This document shows, piece by piece, positions 6,914-8,628 of a stretch of DNA of 8,628 bases. Made by a program: the position numbers and the translations under genes. Within the stretch, counting starts at the first letter, position 1, and each line of letters starts with the position of its first letter. Below the pieces are notes generated by a model. The model saw only the letters and a program-made list of their open reading frames with translations, had not been told where the DNA came from and searched no databases. The stretch spans positions 1 to 8,628 of the forward strand of contig JAKAIP010000014.1 in the NCBI GenBank assembly GCA_021825025.1, in the 5' to 3' direction. This DNA comes from a bacterium (lineage in GTDB: Bacteria; Patescibacteria; Paceibacteria; UBA9973; SBAW01).

Positions 6914-7363
6914 TCAGAGGCCCATGCGCCGGGATTCCCGGAGTTCGGAGGCAGCACGGCCACCGCGCGAGTTCGAAGCACTCGCAAAAAGGTCATACCA
7001 GGCTTCGTGCCGAGTCTGCCTTACCGAAGGTTCGGGTTCCGAAAGCTTCTTCTTCATGAACTTGTCGATGAGGTACTGGACAGTCAGCTCCTCCTTCGTC
7101 ACGAGCGGCTCCGGCTTCTTGCCACCGAACTTACAGGTGTCACAGGCGTCCGACGTGAGCGGACACGCGAAGCCAGGGCACTCGGTCAGCTCGGCAAACA
7201 AGAAATCCGCCCGAACGATGTGTCCTCGACGTTCCACTCCATCGAATGGTTCGTCCGGATCAGCACGCCGTTCCGGGAAGCAAGTCGCAGCCCAGTCGAG
7301 GATGCCCCGTACCGCAGCCTGGCGCAGCGCCCGTTCGCGCTCCCAGCTATGTATGGTTCCCAT
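6914..7363 (-). CDS. Hypothetical protein with cysteine cluster (149 aa)
   Basis: I do not recognise this protein. Residues 1-30 look like an amphipathic helix rich in Arg/Ala with WERERALRQAAVRGILDW. A middle segment (about 46-60) leads into four cysteines at 62, 67, 74 and 77, spaced C-x4-C-x6-C-x2-C in ECPGFACPLTSDACDTCKFG, plausible for zinc or iron-sulfur binding. A fifth cysteine is at 28. The C-terminal half is charged and probably helical (VTKEELTVQYLIDKFMKKKL, then RQTRHEAWYDLF), ending in a basic tail. There is no signal peptide, so it is likely cytoplasmic. The ATG at 7363 is preceded by GGAG at a good distance, the best SD sequence in the window, and its TGA is followed by a terminator. 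It is transcribed alone, divergent from the RRM gene. Overlapping plus-strand frames are rejected because they run through the terminator. Confidence 0.72.
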   Translation of the reverse strand: MGTIHSWERERALRQAAVRGILDWAATCFPERRADPDEPFDGVERRGHIVRADFLFAELTECPGFACPLTSDACDTCKFGGKKPEPLVTKEELTVQYLIDKFMKKKLSEPEPSVRQTRHEAWYDLFASASNSRGGRAASELRESRRMGL

Positions 7364-7371
7364 TGTGATAC

Positions 7372-7375
7372 TCCA
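7372..7375 (-). promoter_or_regulatory. SD sequence of the 149-residue gene
   Basis: GGAG on the minus strand (plus-strand CTCC at 7372-7375) sits eight bases before the ATG at 7363. It is the only clear SD in the window and supports this start and strand. Confidence 0.6.
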
Positions 7376-7414
7376 CAGTTACGTTAAAGATCAGCTCCTT
7401 TTCGTCGGAATACC

Positions 7415-7423
7415 TGTATAGCA
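7415..7423 (-). promoter_or_regulatory. Possible extended -10 promoter of the 149-residue gene
   Basis: Minus-strand TGCTATACA is an extended -10 element (TG, one base, TATACA). Transcription would start near 7408 and give a leader of about 45 bases that contains the GGAG site. No good -35 is present at 17 bases, which is acceptable for an extended -10 promoter. Confidence 0.35.
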
Positions 7424-7484
7424 CAGAGTATTTCGACTCGTGAACAATACCTCTTTATTTGAGATTTTCAATAGCTTTTTTGCG

Positions 7485-7515
7485 TTATCCCCACCTATCT
7501 TGCGCTTTGTCCACA
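7485..7515 (+). promoter_or_regulatory. Two DnaA-box-like 9-mers
   Basis: TTATCCCCA (7485-7493) and TTGTCCACA (7507-7515) each differ by one base from the common DnaA box TTATCCACA. They have the same orientation and are 22 bases apart start to start, about two helical turns. An AT-rich stretch (7450-7481) lies just upstream. The second box overlaps the spacer of the proposed RRM promoter. Two boxes do not define an origin; they may be regulatory or chance. Confidence 0.3.
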
Positions 7516-7528
7516 TTTCTGTCATACT
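7500..7528 (+). promoter_or_regulatory. Possible promoter of the RRM gene
   Basis: TTGCGC (7500-7505), a 17-base spacer and CATACT (7523-7528) form a weak sigma-70-type promoter strengthened by an extended -10 TG at 7520-7521. The predicted start near 7535 gives a leader of about 88 bases. A long leader is common for RNA-binding and cold-inducible genes, though no specific regulator is visible. Confidence 0.35.
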
Positions 7529-7622
7529 GCTTTTACTCGCAGAGTATTCGAGCTTCGCTCCGCTCCCCAAAAGACGGCACGTGTTCAGTTTCGGCGAGAT
7601 TAACCAAAGTTTAGATCTACAC

Positions 7623-7991
7623 ATGGATAATCCAGCAGCATCGTCAGTTCAGGGAAACAAGCTTTACGTAGGCGGCATTCCCTATCGCTCGACGGAAGAT
7701 GATATGAAAAAGGCCTTTAGCGAGGCCGGCACTGTCGTTTCCGCAAGCATTATTAACGACCGTATGACGGGCCGCTCACGCGGTTTCGGATTCGTCGAGA
7801 TGGCCTCTGAAGCGGAAGCTCAGGCAGCTATCGATCGTTGGGATGGTAAGGAAATGGATGGTCGTACGCTCTCCGTCTCCTTCGCTCGCCCACAGGGTGA
7901 TCGCCCTCCTCGCCGCGAAGGCGGTTTCGGTGGTGGTTCCCAGGGTGGTTTTGGTGGTGGTAACGGCGGCTACGGTCGCGGTGGCTACTAA
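7623..7991 (+). CDS. RRM-domain RNA-binding protein with glycine-rich tail (122 aa)
   Basis: One RNA recognition motif spans residues about 12-89. RNP2 is KLYVGGIP (13-20) and RNP1 is RGFGFVEM (53-60), with the aromatic residues at the RNA-stacking positions intact. Strand beta-4 ends in LSVSFARP. A basic hinge (QGDRPPRREG) leads to a tail of Gly with Phe/Tyr/Arg/Gln/Asn (101-122), like those of bacterial and cyanobacterial Rbp proteins and eukaryotic glycine-rich RNA-binding proteins. These bind single-stranded RNA in the cytoplasm and often act as RNA chaperones. The ATG at 7623 is chosen because the RRM begins soon after it; the frame stays open back to a GTG at 7440, but that stretch has no RRM homology and contains the likely promoter. 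No SD is visible. The gene is monocistronic, ended by a strong terminator. Confidence 0.93.
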   Translation: MDNPAASSVQGNKLYVGGIPYRSTEDDMKKAFSEAGTVVSASIINDRMTGRSRGFGFVEMASEAEAQAAIDRWDGKEMDGRTLSVSFARPQGDRPPRREGGFGGGSQGGFGGGNGGYGRGGY

Positions 7992-8001
7992 CAAGCAATC
8001 C

Positions 8002-8040
8002 AACAAAAGCACCCGCGCAAGGCGCGGGTGCTTTTGTTTT
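8002..8040 (+). terminator. Strong rho-independent terminator of the RRM gene
   Basis: A perfect 17-bp stem (8002-8018 and 8022-8038) with a three-base AAG loop carries a GC-rich core and ends in CTTTTGTTTT. It begins about ten bases after the TAA at 7989-7991. The A-rich left flank means it could also function on the minus strand. Confidence 0.93.
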
Positions 8041-8057
8041 ATGGTAGCGTCTCTACT

Positions 8058-8628
8058 ATGACCAAAGATGAACAGTGGCTCCTCGAGGAAAAGTATCACG
8101 GTAAGGAGACTGCAGAATATGAAGCAGATAAAGCAGATCTCGTCTCGGGTAAACCACTTCCCTACGTGATCGGCTGGCAGCCATTTCTCGGATTACGGAT
8201 CTACCTCGACTCGCATCCTCTCATACCTCGCCCCGAGACCGAGTGGTGGACCGAGCGACTGCTAGAACACATCAAAGATCGCGAATCGGCAGAGTCATTT
8301 TCGGTAGTAAGACTTGGCCAAGCGGCCCGGAGCGCGACCGAAAATGACCCTGCCAATTCGCAACCGCCCATGCAATTTCTCGATCTTTGTTCTGGATCCG
8401 GGGCAATCGGGTGTGCGGCGCTCGCGAAGCTACCAAATGCACGTATCTATTTCGGTGACATCGACCCGGCGCACGAAGCGACCATTCGGAAAAATATCCG
8501 CGAAAATGCGCTCGATGCGTCCCGTGCCGAAATTCGCACCGGCGACCTCTTTACTCCTTTCGCCGGTGAACAATTCGATATCATTGCGAGCAACCCGCCC
8601 TACATCCCCGCTACCCGAACACTTCCCG
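8058..8628 (+). CDS. prmC: Peptide chain release factor N5-glutamine methyltransferase, N-terminal part
   Basis: PrmC (HemK) uses S-adenosylmethionine to methylate the Gln of the GGQ motif in release factors RF1 and RF2, which speeds peptide release. The visible 190 residues show GKPLPYVIG (31-39), LIPRPETE (55-62), the SAM-binding motif LDLCSGSGAIGCA (108-120), an acidic motif GDIDP (133-137) and the catalytic NPPY (179-182) that positions the substrate glutamine. The usual N-terminal helical domain is largely missing: only about 30 residues precede GKPLPYVIG against roughly 80 in the Escherichia coli enzyme, which I recall as common in CPR sequences. Residues 79-97, between the RPETE segment and the SAM motif, are encoded by a palindromic insert. 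The ATG at 8058 has no SD and lies 18 bases past the preceding terminator. The reading frame runs off the window end, so the C-terminus is not seen. Confidence 0.95.
   Translation, partial: MTKDEQWLLEEKYHGKETAEYEADKADLVSGKPLPYVIGWQPFLGLRIYLDSHPLIPRPETEWWTERLLEHIKDRESAESFSVVRLGQAARSATENDPANSQPPMQFLDLCSGSGAIGCAALAKLPNARIYFGDIDPAHEATIRKNIRENALDASRAEIRTGDLFTPFAGEQFDIIASNPPYIPATRTLP
8294..8348. repeat. 55-bp palindromic element inserted in frame in prmC
   Basis: Perfect 12-bp inverted arms, GTCATTTTCGGT (8294-8305) and ACCGAAAATGAC (8337-8348), flank a 31-base centre. The centre contains the ten-base palindrome CTTGGCCAAG (8313-8322) and an alternative small hairpin, GGCC-AAGC-GGCC (8316-8327). 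The element encodes residues about 79-97 of PrmC (SFSVVRLGQAARSATEND) without breaking the frame. It falls in the linker between the RPETE segment and the SAM motif, a surface-exposed junction in known PrmC structures. A mobile or repeated palindrome is inferred; no second copy is present in this window. Confidence 0.7.

Noticed and set aside
6846..7421. Plus-strand open frames (191 and 179 aa) over the cysteine-cluster gene
   Set aside because: They begin before and run through the hairpin at 6865-6896, have no SD, and translate into Arg/Ser-rich low-quality sequence. The minus-strand gene has an SD, a terminator and a motif.
7424..7548. Short direct repeat CAGAGTATT at 7424-7432 and 7540-7548
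   Set aside because: A nine-base match in a 260-base intergenic region is within chance and no further units are present.
7440..7622. N-terminal extension of the RRM protein from a GTG at 7440, with a membrane-like stretch
   Set aside because: The extension has no RRM homology, contains the likely promoter and DnaA-like boxes, and RRM proteins of this type begin just before the domain.
8041..8061. Mini-frame starting at ATG 8041
   Set aside because: It encodes only six residues before a TGA that overlaps the prmC start; a leader peptide cannot be excluded but nothing supports one.
8311..8336. tRNA D-arm-like sequence (GCCAAGCGG followed by GG) within the palindromic element
   Set aside because: It resembles the D-arm of bacterial tRNA-Gln, but there is no acceptor stem, anticodon arm or T arm, so no tRNA gene is supported.

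Overview
This window looks like part of a genome from a Candidatus Patescibacteria (CPR) lineage, most likely Parcubacteria. The assignment is an inference. It rests on the short PrmC that lacks most of the usual N-terminal helical domain, a compact layout with tiny intergenic gaps, starts that mostly lack a Shine-Dalgarno (SD) sequence, and a very large threonine/alanine/valine-rich secreted protein made of Ig-like, beta-helix, HYR and fibronectin type III domains. TGA is used as a stop (at 6914-6916), which argues against the recoded Gracilibacteria/SR1 lineages. Base composition is about half GC.

Layout: (1) 56-430, plus strand: a small membrane-anchored or secreted DUF5666-like protein. 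(2) 451-487: a strong bidirectional hairpin terminator between convergent genes. (3) 6741 down to 503, minus strand: a three-gene surface operon, in transcription order a 1618-residue adhesin-like protein, a secreted dockerin protein, and a cohesin protein with a C-terminal membrane anchor. The gaps are 6 and 2 bases. (4) 6914-7363, minus strand: an unrecognised 149-residue protein with a cysteine cluster, followed by its own terminator. (5) 7623-7991, plus strand: an RRM-type RNA-binding protein with a glycine-rich tail and a strong terminator. (6) 8058 to the window end, plus strand: the N-terminal 190 residues of the peptide-release-factor glutamine methyltransferase PrmC.

The central idea is that the operon builds a cell-surface assembly. 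The cohesin protein would sit in the membrane with its cohesin domain outside. The dockerin protein, which carries a carbohydrate-binding-like domain, would dock onto it. The giant protein would extend outward for adhesion or carbohydrate contact. Adjacent cohesin and dockerin genes in a probable CPR genome are the clearest biological novelty. The second is a 55-bp palindromic element with perfect 12-bp arms lying in frame inside prmC, at a place where PrmC proteins normally have only a short linker. It resembles, in logic though not in known sequence, the coding-sequence palindromes of Rickettsia.
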